A stretch of DNA of 13,540 bases. Origin: Lysobacterales bacterium UBA5700. Lineage in GTDB: Bacteria; Pseudomonadota; Gammaproteobacteria; Xanthomonadales; Xanthomonadaceae. This document shows positions 6,071 through 13,540 of the stretch, piece after piece (position 1 is the stretch's first letter; each line of letters starts with the position of its first letter). Position numbers and translations under genes: made by a program. The notes beneath the pieces were generated by a model, which had not been told where the DNA came from, made no database searches, and was given only the letters and a program-made list of their open reading frames with translations. Location: assembly GCA_002420085.1 (NCBI GenBank), contig DIHI01000142.1:1-13540 (forward strand), written 5' to 3'.

Positions 6071-7909
6071 TTACAGCATGAGATTGACCACCAGCAGGAC
6101 CACGATCAGGTAGCCGAGCGTCAGGGGCAGGCCGACCCGGTAGAGATCGGCCTGTCGGTAGCCGGCCGGTCCCATGATCACCGACAGCACCGGATTGGAA
6201 CTGCTGAGGAAGTTGTTCGATGCCGACAGTGCCACGATCAGCGCGAACACCGCCGGATCGCCACCCACCGCGAGCGCGAAGCTGATTGCCACCGGCACCA
6301 TCACCACGGTCGCACCGACATGGCTGATTACCAGACCGAAGGCGATGGTGAGCAGGCCGACGGCCGCTTCCAGCGCCCAGACCGGCAGGTCGGAGCCCAG
6401 TCGGCTCAGGGTCTGCTGGGCGATCCAGGCGGCGGTGCCGGTGCCATCCATGGCCCAGCCGAGGGGAATCAGGCAGGCCATCAGGAAGACCGTCTTCCAG
6501 TTGATCGCCTGATAGGCTTCGTCCATGTTCAGCACCCCGAGCATCAGCATGCCGACCGCGCCGGCCATCAGGGCCAAGGGCACCGATATCCCGGTCAGCA
6601 GGGCCAGACCCAGGGCCAGGGCGAACATCGCCAGCGCATGCCAGAGCTTCTGCGGTCGCTGCTCGGCCTTGGGGAAGTCGGTGACCACCACGAAATCGCG
6701 CTTCTCAGCGGCCTGGGCGAGATCGGTCCAGATCGAATGGAAGACCAGCAGGTCGCCGGCCTTCATGGTCATGCGGCGGATGTCCTCGCGCCAGATCTGG
6801 CCATCGCGATTGATTGCCAGCAGGCTGATACCGAACCGCTTGCGCAGTTGCAGGTCGGCCTGCGCCTTGCCGATGAAGCGCGAGTTGGGCGGCACCACCG
6901 CCTCCGAGATGCCGGCCCGACTCGGGTTGAACAGATCGGCGAAGTGACGCAGTCGGGTCGAGACCCGCAGCAGGTTGTTCTGGGCGTAGTCGTTGATCTC
7001 ATCGCGACTGGCCATCGCACCGAGCACGGTGCCGACCCAGATCATGGTGTCGGCCGGCGGTGCCAGCCGGGCCTCGTTGCCGGTCTTGATGGCCAGCAGC
7101 AAGGGCGCACCGTACTGGGTTTCGGCTTCGCCGACCGACATGCCGACCAGCGGGCTCTCGCTGGTGACGGTCAACTCGAACACCTCACCCTTGATGCCGT
7201 AGGTCTCGGCGAAGTAACGCTCCGTGCGGGCCGGCACCACACCCTTGTCGCTGCCTTCGGTGAGCAGTTTCCGGCCGAACAGCCGGAAGAACAGCAGGCC
7301 GCCGAGCAGCAGGGCGAGGCCGATCGGCAGTGGCGCAAAGATGGTGAAGGGTTGCAGGGTCGAGGCGCCGGGCGGAAGGTTGCGGTTGGCGGCCAGCAGC
7401 AGATCGTTGAGCAGGATCAGCGGCGAATTGCCGACCATGGTCAGGCCACCGCCCATCACGATCGCGGCGCCGACCGGCAGCAGAATGCGCGACAGCGGCA
7501 GGGCGGTGCGCGCCGACAGGCGCGACGCCACCGGCAGGAACAGGGTCGCCACCGAAGGGTTCTGCATCACCGACGACATCGCCCCGGCGACCGCCGAGGT
7601 GTACAGGATCAGGCGCTCCTCCAGACCACGTGAAGCGCGCAGCAGCAGCATCGCCAGACGATCGAGCATGCCGGTGCGATCCAGCCCGGCACCGAGGATC
7701 ATGGTCGCGATGACACTGATGACGGCATTGCCGGAGAAGCCGGCGAACACCTGGCTGGCCGGCACCAGGCCGAGCAGCCCGAGTGCGATCAGGACCGCGA
7801 GTGCGACCAGGTCGGCTCGAACCCGGTCGAGCAGGAACATCGCCATGGTGAAGCCGACCAGCCCAAGTACGAGCAACATGTCGGTGGTCAGGGCGATCGA
7901 GGCGTTCAC
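6071..7909 (-). CDS. SLC13/DASS-type transporter with two RCK_C domains
   Basis: The 612-aa inner-membrane protein has two hydrophobic halves (about residues 12-210 and 424-612). Between them is a cytoplasmic insert of about 210 residues containing two TrkA-C/RCK_C-like domains (about 240-310 and 325-410). This is the usual architecture of bacterial SLC13 permeases annotated as sodium:sulfate or dicarboxylate symporters. Re-entrant-loop-like segments are visible: MQNPSVATLFLPVA with GGGLTMVGNSPLI in the first half, and SASNNFLSSSNPVLSV with GPAGY in the second. The Ser-Asn-Thr signature is not strictly kept (GNS and SSN), so the substrate cannot be inferred. The start is GTG at 7909. An ATG at 7879 is an alternative, and neither has a good ribosome site. 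It follows trmB by 18 bases and is probably the last gene of a thiG-trmB-transporter operon. Confidence 0.9.
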   Translation of the reverse strand: MNASIALTTDMLLVLGLVGFTMAMFLLDRVRADLVALAVLIALGLLGLVPASQVFAGFSGNAVISVIATMILGAGLDRTGMLDRLAMLLLRASRGLEERLILYTSAVAGAMSSVMQNPSVATLFLPVASRLSARTALPLSRILLPVGAAIVMGGGLTMVGNSPLILLNDLLLAANRNLPPGASTLQPFTIFAPLPIGLALLLGGLLFFRLFGRKLLTEGSDKGVVPARTERYFAETYGIKGEVFELTVTSESPLVGMSVGEAETQYGAPLLLAIKTGNEARLAPPADTMIWVGTVLGAMASRDEINDYAQNNLLRVSTRLRHFADLFNPSRAGISEAVVPPNSRFIGKAQADLQLRKRFGISLLAINRDGQIWREDIRRMTMKAGDLLVFHSIWTDLAQAAEKRDFVVVTDFPKAEQRPQKLWHALAMFALALGLALLTGISVPLALMAGAVGMLMLGVLNMDEAYQAINWKTVFLMACLIPLGWAMDGTGTAAWIAQQTLSRLGSDLPVWALEAAVGLLTIAFGLVISHVGATVVMVPVAISFALAVGGDPAVFALIVALSASNNFLSSSNPVLSVIMGPAGYRQADLYRVGLPLTLGYLIVVLLVVNLML

Positions 7910-7927
7910 GCGCGGCGCGGATTCAGT

Positions 7928-8689
7928 TCACGGGCTTGGGGTGGGAGGTTCGACGCGGTCGTAGAGCAGATCCCAGACACCGTGGCCCAGGCGCAGTCCG
8001 CGTGTCTCGAAGCGGGTCTGCGGGCGCCACGGCGGACAGGGGCTGAAGCCACCCGGACCGGCCCGATTGCGCAGGCCCGGCGTGTCGTCGAGCACGGCCA
8101 GCATGTGCTCGGCATAAGGTTGCCAGTCGGTCGCCAGATGCAGCAGCCCGCCCGGCCTCAGGCATTGCACCAGTCGCTTGGCGAACTCGGGCTGAATCAG
8201 ACGGCGCTTGTTGTGGCGTTTCTTGTGCCACGGATCGGGGAAGTAGATACGGATCTCCGCCAGACTGCCCGGCGCGATCTCGTGATCGAGCACCGCGACC
8301 GCATCATGGTTGTAGACCCGGACCGTGTCCAGGTTCTGCTCGGCGAGTGCATTGAGCAGCCGACCGACGCCCGGACGATGGACTTCGATGCCGATGTGAT
8401 CGCGCAGTGGATCGTTGGCAGCAGCAAACAGCAGAGCCTCACCATTGCCGAAGCCGATCTCCAGCACCCGGTCGGCATGGCGCCCGAACACGGCATCGAA
8501 CGGGCAGACCCGGCCCTGGTAGTCGATCCCGTAGCGCGACCAGTGCTGATCGAACGCGCGTGCCTGCGCGGGTGTCAGTCGGCCCTGGCGGAGCACGAAA
8601 CTGCGGACCGGTCGATGCCGTTCGGGATCGGCCAGCGGTGGGTGGTGATCGTCCGGTGGTCGGTCGTCAGGGTGATCCTGGGCAGTCAT
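7928..8689 (-). CDS. trmB: tRNA (guanine-N7-)-methyltransferase TrmB
   Basis: The enzyme transfers a methyl group from S-adenosylmethionine to N7 of G46 in the variable loop of tRNAs. The 253-aa protein shows the family motifs: [15 protein letters not shown] at about residues 28-42, the SAM-binding loop EIGFGNGEA at 77-85, and [10 protein letters not shown] at about 100-109. The signature [16 protein letters not shown] lies at 148-163. LATDW and the TRFETRG segment near the C-terminus complete the set. The N-terminal 25 residues are rich in His, Asp and Pro and poorly conserved, so a slightly later start is possible. It begins 15 bases after the thiG stop, an arrangement I recall as common in Xanthomonadales, and was probably transcribed with thiG. 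Confidence 0.96.
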   Translation of the reverse strand: MTAQDHPDDRPPDDHHPPLADPERHRPVRSFVLRQGRLTPAQARAFDQHWSRYGIDYQGRVCPFDAVFGRHADRVLEIGFGNGEALLFAAANDPLRDHIGIEVHRPGVGRLLNALAEQNLDTVRVYNHDAVAVLDHEIAPGSLAEIRIYFPDPWHKKRHNKRRLIQPEFAKRLVQCLRPGGLLHLATDWQPYAEHMLAVLDDTPGLRNRAGPGGFSPCPPWRPQTRFETRGLRLGHGVWDLLYDRVEPPTPSP

Positions 8690-8704
8690 GACCGGTCCGC
8701 CGAC

Positions 8705-9499
8705 TCAGAAGAACAGGCCATCGCTCGGCGACGACGCGCTGGCGTAGCGCTTGCGCGGAATCCGGCCGGCCAGGAAGGCATGACGACCGGCCTCGACCGC
8801 ATGACGCATGGCCAGCGCCATGCGTACCGGATCGCGGGCACCGGCGATGGCGGTGTTCATCAGCACGCCGTCGCAGCCCAATTCCATCGCCAGCGCCGCA
8901 TCGGATGCGGTGCCCACGCCGGCATCGACCAGCACCGGCACCTTGGCGTTATCGACGATCTCCAGTAGGCTCCACTTGTTCTGCACGCCCAGTCCCGAGC
9001 CGATCGGCGCCGCCAGTGGCATTACCGCCACACATCCGATTTCCTCAAGTTGACGGGCCACGATCGGGTCGTCCGAGGTGTAGACCATCACCTCGAAGCC
9101 CTCGGCGACCAATTGCTCGGCCGCCTTCAGCGTCCCCATCACATTGGGATAGAGCGTCTTCTCGTCGCCCAGCACTTCAAGCTTGACCAGGTTGTGGCCA
9201 TCGAGCAGCTCACGCGCCAGCCGACAGGTGCGCAGCGCGTCCTCGACCGTGTAGCAGCCGGCCGTGTTGGGCAGCAGGGTGAAACGATCGGGCGGCAGCA
9301 CATCAAGCAGGCTGGGCTGATCGGGATGCTGACCGATGTTGCTGCGGCGGATCGCGACGGTGACGATCTCGGCACCGGCCGCCTCGGTCGCCTGGCGGGT
9401 CTGTTCGAGATCGCGAAACTTGCCGGTGCCGGTCAGCAGGCGCGAATGGTAGGTTTTTCCAGCGATCACCAGCGGATCGGCATAGCGAGGCGTTTCCAT
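8705..9499 (-). CDS. thiG: Thiazole synthase ThiG
   Basis: ThiG condenses 1-deoxy-D-xylulose 5-phosphate, dehydroglycine and sulfur from ThiS thiocarboxylate into the thiazole phosphate moiety of thiamine. The 264-aa length is normal. Visible features are [10 protein letters not shown] near the N-terminus, VTVAIRR at about 46-52, and LPNTAGCYT at about 76-84. [14 protein letters not shown] follows, in which Lys106 is the expected Schiff-base residue. [11 protein letters not shown] and [11 protein letters not shown], the phosphate-binding glycine loops of the TIM barrel, lie in the second half. The end of the protein is a variable tail. It is the first gene of the thiG-trmB-transporter cluster. 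No thiS is found in the 93 bases upstream, where a fic gene stands instead. The promoter overlaps the start region and predicts a leaderless mRNA. Confidence 0.97.
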   Translation of the reverse strand: METPRYADPLVIAGKTYHSRLLTGTGKFRDLEQTRQATEAAGAEIVTVAIRRSNIGQHPDQPSLLDVLPPDRFTLLPNTAGCYTVEDALRTCRLARELLDGHNLVKLEVLGDEKTLYPNVMGTLKAAEQLVAEGFEVMVYTSDDPIVARQLEEIGCVAVMPLAAPIGSGLGVQNKWSLLEIVDNAKVPVLVDAGVGTASDAALAMELGCDGVLMNTAIAGARDPVRMALAMRHAVEAGRHAFLAGRIPRKRYASASSPSDGLFF

Positions 9500-9505
9500 C
9501 CGACG

Positions 9506-9534
9506 ATTATCGCCCCATGGCGCGGCGGTGTGTA
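9506..9534 (-). promoter_or_regulatory. Sigma70-type promoter of thiG, predicted leaderless
   Basis: On the minus strand TACACA (4 of 6 matches to the -35 consensus) is followed by exactly 17 bases and GATAAT (5 of 6 matches to the -10 consensus). Six more bases lead to the thiG ATG, so the predicted first transcribed base is at or next to the A of the start codon. There is no Shine-Dalgarno sequence, and no TPP riboswitch can fit. Confidence 0.6.
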
Positions 9535-9592
9535 GCCTTTGCAGCCGAAGCCCATTGCCAGGATCGCGCGCAGCCGATGCCCCGTGTGCCGT

Positions 9593-10450
9593 TCACGCCC
9601 CGGGCGACATCGTCGCCCAGCACAGATCGGCGTGGATTCTTTGCAGAACCACGGTAGCGGCCGCGCGCTCGCCAGCATCCAAGGCAGCAATCAAGCGCTC
9701 GACATCCGGTGCGAAACGTGTCTGTGCCTCACGCACCGAATCCACCATGTTGGCCCGGAGTTCGCCGAAATGACCACTTCGCGCCAGCAAGGCCGCCTGA
9801 TGAAAACGGCGCCCGCCCTCGGCAAAGCTCAATGGCAAAGCCAATGCCAGGATCGGGCAGTCGCTGGCGTTCAAGCGCAACAGCGAAGCATAGAACATGC
9901 GCGCCGTTCGGCCATTGCCATCAGCGAACGGGTGGATCGTCAGCACGGCGAAGAAGGCGGCGTAAGCGATCAGGCCATGCTGGAACGCAGCGCCACCCGC
10001 CGAGGCGTGAGCAGCACGGCGCAGGGCTCGCCACAGGCCGTTGAGACACTCCGGAACCTGCTTTGCCGCAGGGGGCACAAAGTGCCGGGTGAATACATTC
10101 TCACCCCGGAGTCGAACATGCTTCCCGCGCAGCCGAACCGGAACGCCCAGCAATTTGCTGGCAGCGGCCAGCAGTCCGGTCGTATCGGCTCGGGCGAAAT
10201 CCCGCGCGAGCGTCGGTAGCGACGGCTTCGAGGTTCCGGCCAGAGCCGCGTCCAATTCCGTGCTTGGCAATCCCTGCGACAGCACGCCGTGACGGTACAG
10301 CACGCTGAGCAACTCGAAAGCGGTGGAGTGTCGAGATGGAGGTTCGGCAGAGACGACCGGTTGCAACATGCTGTCGAACAGATCCCCAACCCATTGCGGA
10401 CTGGCACTGAAGGGACTGCCCTGGCGGTCGAGGACGGGCGGTAGTGTCAT
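9593..10450 (-). CDS. Fic-domain protein, probable AMP-transferase
   Basis: The 285-aa product carries an intact Fic motif HPFADGNGRTAR at residues 173-184. His173 is the expected catalytic base, and Asp177, Asn179 and Arg181 with the final Arg would hold ATP/Mg2+. Such enzymes usually transfer AMP to a Ser, Thr or Tyr hydroxyl. Upstream, RGENVFTRHFVPPAAKQVP fits the substrate-aligning flap, and the first 80 residues look helical. I cannot find the inhibitory (S/T)xxxE(G/N) motif of class II or III Fic proteins, nor a small antitoxin gene beside it. The frame is open upstream to 10720 without helpful starts. I chose the ATG at 10450 because a -10-like TATACT sits at 10521-10526 and this is the first start codon after it, and because the longer version would run into the divergent RHS gene. 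It is cytoplasmic by default, with no signal peptide seen. Confidence 0.85.
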   Translation of the reverse strand: MTLPPVLDRQGSPFSASPQWVGDLFDSMLQPVVSAEPPSRHSTAFELLSVLYRHGVLSQGLPSTELDAALAGTSKPSLPTLARDFARADTTGLLAAASKLLGVPVRLRGKHVRLRGENVFTRHFVPPAAKQVPECLNGLWRALRRAAHASAGGAAFQHGLIAYAAFFAVLTIHPFADGNGRTARMFYASLLRLNASDCPILALALPLSFAEGGRRFHQAALLARSGHFGELRANMVDSVREAQTRFAPDVERLIAALDAGERAAATVVLQRIHADLCWATMSPGA

Positions 10451-10520
10451 GCGGATGTGGGAGCTGCTGGCAGTGACATGAAAATCTTGATCGGCGTCTC
10501 TATGCCGTGGTCGGGACAGG

Positions 10521-10526
10521 AGTATA
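10521..10526 (-). promoter_or_regulatory. Candidate -10 box for the fic gene
   Basis: On the minus strand this reads TATACT, matching five of six -10 consensus positions. It would start a transcript near 10514 with a leader of about 64 bases before the fic ATG. No convincing -35 box lies 17 bases upstream, so this is a moderate prediction. Confidence 0.35.
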
Positions 10527-10615
10527 GATGCTGTCGAAGCGCCGCCTCGATCTGCATCACTGGATGCCAGCGACCTGATCTCGGTGTGGTGCCTGGTTAC
10601 GGACAGTACGACCTC

Positions 10616-10621
10616 AAGGAG
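10616..10621 (+). promoter_or_regulatory. Ribosome binding site of the RHS gene
   Basis: AAGGAG stands seven bases before the ATG at 10629 and clearly decides the start, placing a signal peptide at the N-terminus. No strong plus-strand promoter is evident in the fic/RHS divergent region (10451-10628). Confidence 0.75.
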
Positions 10622-10628
10622 AGCGGCG

Positions 10629-13540
10629 ATGGAGAAGTCGGGTTTGGCGCCGGTGATCGGCTTGCTGTTGTTCGGGGCGGCATCTGTATTCCCAGGTGAT
10701 GCTTTCGGACAATTGTGCATTTCGATCTGTGAGCGTGATCAGCGAGGACAACCGCAAGGTTGCAGGATCGAGTGCCGCATATTCGGTGGAATTGGCGGCG
10801 GTGGCGGTGGCGGCGGTGGTTTTGGCTTCTTCGAGTCCTTCGTCCCGCCCGATGAGAACGATTTCGTCGAATCTCCGACCGACCCCGCCTCGCCCACGGA
10901 CAAAGACCCCCATGCTGTTTGCGGGCTCGGCAACCCGATCGTCCCTTCGACGGGAAACAAGGTTGAGACTGAAACCGACTTTGTCACCGACGGCGGCGAG
11001 ATGCCGCTGTTTCTCAATCGGACGTACAACCATTACTGGCCCCACTTTGGGCTGTTCGGCAAGCACTGGCTGAGCAATTTCGACTATTCGCTGGCAGCGG
11101 CCACCGTTGACGGAGTGAGCCTGTTCTGGGCGCAGCGCCCGGACGGGCGGCGGGTCAAGTTCGTCGCCGCCGGCACCGATGTCTGGACCGAGGACAAACC
11201 CACCCCGATCGCCCGTATCGTGCGCAACCCGGACGGCAGCTACACGCTGACCAGCGAGGAGAACACCACCGAGGTCTACAAACCCAGCGGTCATATCCTG
11301 AGCATCAAGAATCAGGCGGGCATCGGCTGGACCTTTGCCTACAACACCAGCAACTTCCTGCAGAGCGTCACCCACACCTCCGGGCGCACGGTGACCTTCA
11401 CCTGGAGCGGTACCCAACTGGTCTCGGTGACCGACCCGGCCGGCAAGACCCACACCTACACCTACCTCGCCAACCGCTTCGGCATCGGCATGCATTTGCT
11501 GGAGACGGCCAAGCCACCGGGCCTGCCGGCGACCACGGTGAAGTATCACTACGAGAACCCGACCTGGACCGGTGCCTTGACCGGCAAGAGCTACAACGGG
11601 GGGCGTTTTTCCACCTTTGCCTACGACAGCACGGGGCGCGCGATTTCGAGCGAGCACGCCGGCGGGGTGGAGCGCTGGACCTTCAGCTACGCCCTCAGTG
11701 GCAGCACCAGCGGCAGCCTGCCGCCACCACCGGCCCCCGGCAGCACCAGCACGATCTGCACAAGCTGCGCGCCACCGCCGTGCCTGGACTGTCATGTCGA
11801 AGTGATCGACCCGCCGCCCGAATCGACCGAGGGCGGGGCGACCCTCGAAACCGACGCCAGCATCGGCACCAGCACCACCTCGCAGACCCTGACGGCGACG
11901 GTCACCAACCCGCTCGGCAAGCGGACCACCCATACCTTCGTCGATGGCAAGCCCACGGACGTGAGCGGGGCGGCCAGCACCTGGTGTCCGGCCACCTTCA
12001 AATCACGCACCTACGACGCCAACGGCTTCGACGACGTGGTGCATGATTTTGCCAACGGCCTGATCGACTACGACTACAACCCCAAGGGCCAGTTGTTGAC
12101 CCGGACCGAGAAGCAGGTCAATGCCGGTGGCACGACCACCACCCTGCGCAGCACCACCTTCGTCTGGGACACCGTCAAGAACCGTCTCCTCAAAGAGACC
12201 GTGACCGGCGACCGCGAAACGACGTTCACCTACAACACCGACGGTCGCCTGACCTCGGAGGCGGTCAGGAACATCAACCCCAGCAGTGGCGTGTTCGGCC
12301 GCACCCTGACCACCACCTACAGCTACACCAAGCGCAGCAACGGCATGGTCTCGCAACGGATCGTCGATGGCCCGCTGTCGGGCACGGGCGATGCGCTGAC
12401 CTACAATTACGACACCGCCGGCAACCTGACCAGTGTCGTCAACAGCCTCGGCCACACCGTCACCTACAGCCTGTACAACGGTCGCGGCCAGCCGGGCCGG
12501 GTGGTCGATGCCAACGGCGGCGCTACCGAATTCACCTATGACGACCGTGGCCGGCTCACCCGCCTGCGCACCTTCCCCGGCGGAGTGGCCCGGGACACCG
12601 TCTACACCTACCTCGCCTCCGGCCTGCTGGCGAGCGTGGCCGCCCCCGACGGCAGCCGTCAGGATTACACCTACGACGCCGCTCGGCGCCTGCTGAGCAC
12701 CCGCCAGCCGGAGGCCCCCGGCACGGCGGTGCAGACCCTGGCCTACGACTTGGCATCGGATGTCACGGCACTGACGATCACCCGCGAGACCCCGACTCCC
12801 ACGGTGCGTTACCGTGCCTTCACCGATTACGACGAGGCCGGCCGGGTGCGTGCCCGGCGTGGCAATGGTGGCCAGAACATCCGCTTTGCCCGTGATGGCG
12901 AGGGTCGGGTGAGCACCATTACCGACTCGCTGGGTCGGATCACCACGCTCACTTACGACGGCCTGGGCCGGGTGATCGAGTCCAGGGATGCCAAGCTTGG
13001 CCTGACGAGATTCAGCTACGACGCCAGTGATCGGCTCAGGAGCGTGACTGACCCGCGCGGCAAGGTCACCACCTACACCTACGACGGCCTGGGCCTGCTG
13101 TGGCAGGTGATCAGCCCCGACACCGGCACCACCACCTACGGCTACAACACCGTCGGCCAGCGCACCTCCATGACCCGCGCCGACGGCACCGTGACCACGT
13201 ACAGTTATGACACCCTGGGCCGGGTCAAGACGGTGACTGCCGGTGGCCAGACACAGAACTTCACCTACGACACCTGTGTCGGCGGCAAGGGTCGGCTGTG
13301 CAGCGTGAGTGATCCCAGCGGCAGCCTGAGCTACACCTACACCCCCGAGGGCTGGCTGGCGAGCAGCTTCCAGACCTACACTGCCGGCGGCGAAACCCAT
13401 TTCACCTACACCTACGACGCTCTGGGCCGGGTGCTGATCGCCCGCAACGTGGTGGCCAACACCGAGACCCAGTACGGCTATGATGGGTTCGGCCAGTTGA
13501 GTTCGGTGAAGGTGAAGCTGGCGACCGGCGTGCTGGTGAA
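10629..13540 (+). CDS. Secreted RHS/YD-repeat protein, C-terminus beyond window
   Basis: At least 970 residues are encoded without a stop, and the frame runs off the window edge. Residues 1-27 form a signal peptide (MEKSGLAPVIGLLLFGAASV, then an AFG cleavage region). Next come four cysteines in a CX3C-X10-CX3C pattern (Cys30, 34, 45, 49) and a run of nine glycines (56-64). GNPIVPSTGNKVETETDF at 101-118 matches the DUF6531-like entry domain of RHS proteins. YD repeats follow to the edge, about 18 of them, for example FTYDDRGRLTRL, LTYDGLGRVIES, YTYDALGRVLIA and YGYDGFGQL. They should fold into the large beta-shell of RHS/teneurin proteins. A Pro/Cys-rich insert lies at about 366-400, with CTSCAPPPCLDC at 377-388. 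A further cysteine pair (883 and 891) lies in TCVGGKGRLC. Secretion and architecture fit polymorphic-toxin or surface RHS proteins. The core-end motif and the variable tip are not visible, so a toxin role is inferred only. Confidence 0.9.
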   Translation, partial: MEKSGLAPVIGLLLFGAASVFPGDAFGQLCISICERDQRGQPQGCRIECRIFGGIGGGGGGGGGFGFFESFVPPDENDFVESPTDPASPTDKDPHAVCGLGNPIVPSTGNKVETETDFVTDGGEMPLFLNRTYNHYWPHFGLFGKHWLSNFDYSLAAATVDGVSLFWAQRPDGRRVKFVAAGTDVWTEDKPTPIARIVRNPDGSYTLTSEENTTEVYKPSGHILSIKNQAGIGWTFAYNTSNFLQSVTHTSGRTVTFTWSGTQLVSVTDPAGKTHTYTYLANRFGIGMHLLETAKPPGLPATTVKYHYENPTWTGALTGKSYNGGRFSTFAYDSTGRAISSEHAGGVERWTFSYALSGSTSGSLPPPPAPGSTSTICTSCAPPPCLDCHVEVIDPPPESTEGGATLETDASIGTSTTSQTLTATVTNPLGKRTTHTFVDGKPTDVSGAASTWCPATFKSRTYDANGFDDVVHDFANGLIDYDYNPKGQLLTRTEKQVNAGGTTTTLRSTTFVWDTVKNRLLKETVTGDRETTFTYNTDGRLTSEAVRNINPSSGVFGRTLTTTYSYTKRSNGMVSQRIVDGPLSGTGDALTYNYDTAGNLTSVVNSLGHTVTYSLYNGRGQPGRVVDANGGATEFTYDDRGRLTRLRTFPGGVARDTVYTYLASGLLASVAAPDGSRQDYTYDAARRLLSTRQPEAPGTAVQTLAYDLASDVTALTITRETPTPTVRYRAFTDYDEAGRVRARRGNGGQNIRFARDGEGRVSTITDSLGRITTLTYDGLGRVIESRDAKLGLTRFSYDASDRLRSVTDPRGKVTTYTYDGLGLLWQVISPDTGTTTYGYNTVGQRTSMTRADGTVTTYSYDTLGRVKTVTAGGQTQNFTYDTCVGGKGRLCSVSDPSGSLSYTYTPEGWLASSFQTYTAGGETHFTYTYDALGRVLIARNVVANTETQYGYDGFGQLSSVKVKLATGVLV

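Noticed and set aside
5930..7633. Open frame on the plus strand (567 codons) opposite the SLC13 transporter
   Set aside because: The translation is dominated by Gln, His, Arg and Gly, the typical complement of a membrane-protein gene. It also overlaps the Rieske gene.
9500..9592. TPP riboswitch or thiS upstream of thiG
   Set aside because: The conserved CUGAGA-type TPP element is not seen on the minus strand, the predicted transcript has no leader to hold it, and no ThiS-like Gly-Gly-ending frame is present.
10457..10699. Small plus-strand open frame between fic and RHS
   Set aside because: It has no Shine-Dalgarno sequence, is Cys/Gly/Arg-rich without a motif, and overlaps the well-supported RHS start in another frame.
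10451..10720. N-terminal extension of the Fic protein by 90 residues
   Set aside because: It would overlap the start of the divergent RHS gene, shows no domain features and has no ribosome site. The candidate -10 box at 10521-10526 would lie inside it.
10614..11933. Minus-strand open frame (439 codons) opposite the RHS N-terminus
   Set aside because: It is antisense to the signal peptide, glycine run and entry domain of the RHS protein. The composition is that of a shadow frame.
12003..13400. Minus-strand open frame (465 codons) rich in Val and Gly, looking repetitive
   Set aside because: The periodicity is the mirror image of the YD repeats on the other strand. No start signal or independent motif is seen.

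Overview
The window is high-G+C DNA whose gene content and order (thiG directly followed by trmB, small secreted peptidases, a large secreted RHS/YD-repeat protein, intergenic heptamer repeats) best fit a gammaproteobacterium of the Xanthomonadales/Lysobacterales. This placement is inference from gene content; there is no rRNA or phylogenetic marker beyond the housekeeping genes thiG, trmB and mscL.

Layout. (1) Positions 47-3132, plus strand: a secreted zinc-metallopeptidase-like protein overlaps by 4 bases a 615-aa multipass membrane protein with a soluble C-terminal domain. This two-gene operon starts from a promoter that appears to give a leaderless mRNA and ends in a strong hairpin spanning the second stop codon. 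(2) Positions 3152-5608, minus strand: a secreted M28 aminopeptidase/carboxypeptidase, the mechanosensitive channel MscL, and an 86-aa small membrane protein, separated by hairpins. (3) Positions 5716-6045, plus strand: a stand-alone Rieske 2Fe-2S protein. (4) Positions 6071-9499, minus strand: thiG, trmB and an SLC13-type transporter with two RCK_C domains, spaced by only 15 and 18 bases and probably co-transcribed. The thiG promoter also predicts a leaderless transcript, and no thiS lies next to thiG. (5) Positions 9593-10450, minus strand: a Fic-domain protein with an intact AMPylation motif. (6) From 10629 to the window edge, plus strand: a large secreted RHS/YD-repeat protein, at least 970 residues, with unusual cysteine clusters and a poly-glycine stretch. 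Its C-terminal end, which would show whether it carries a toxin, lies outside the window.

Regions 1-4 look like ordinary chromosomal genes. The accessory part is the divergent fic/RHS pair next to thiG. I see no tRNA, rRNA, CRISPR array, insertion sequence or TPP riboswitch. No wholly new system is demonstrated. The points most worth a second look are the orphan Fic beside a secreted RHS protein, the cysteine architecture of that RHS protein, the metallopeptidase/membrane-protein couplet and the two matching leaderless promoters.
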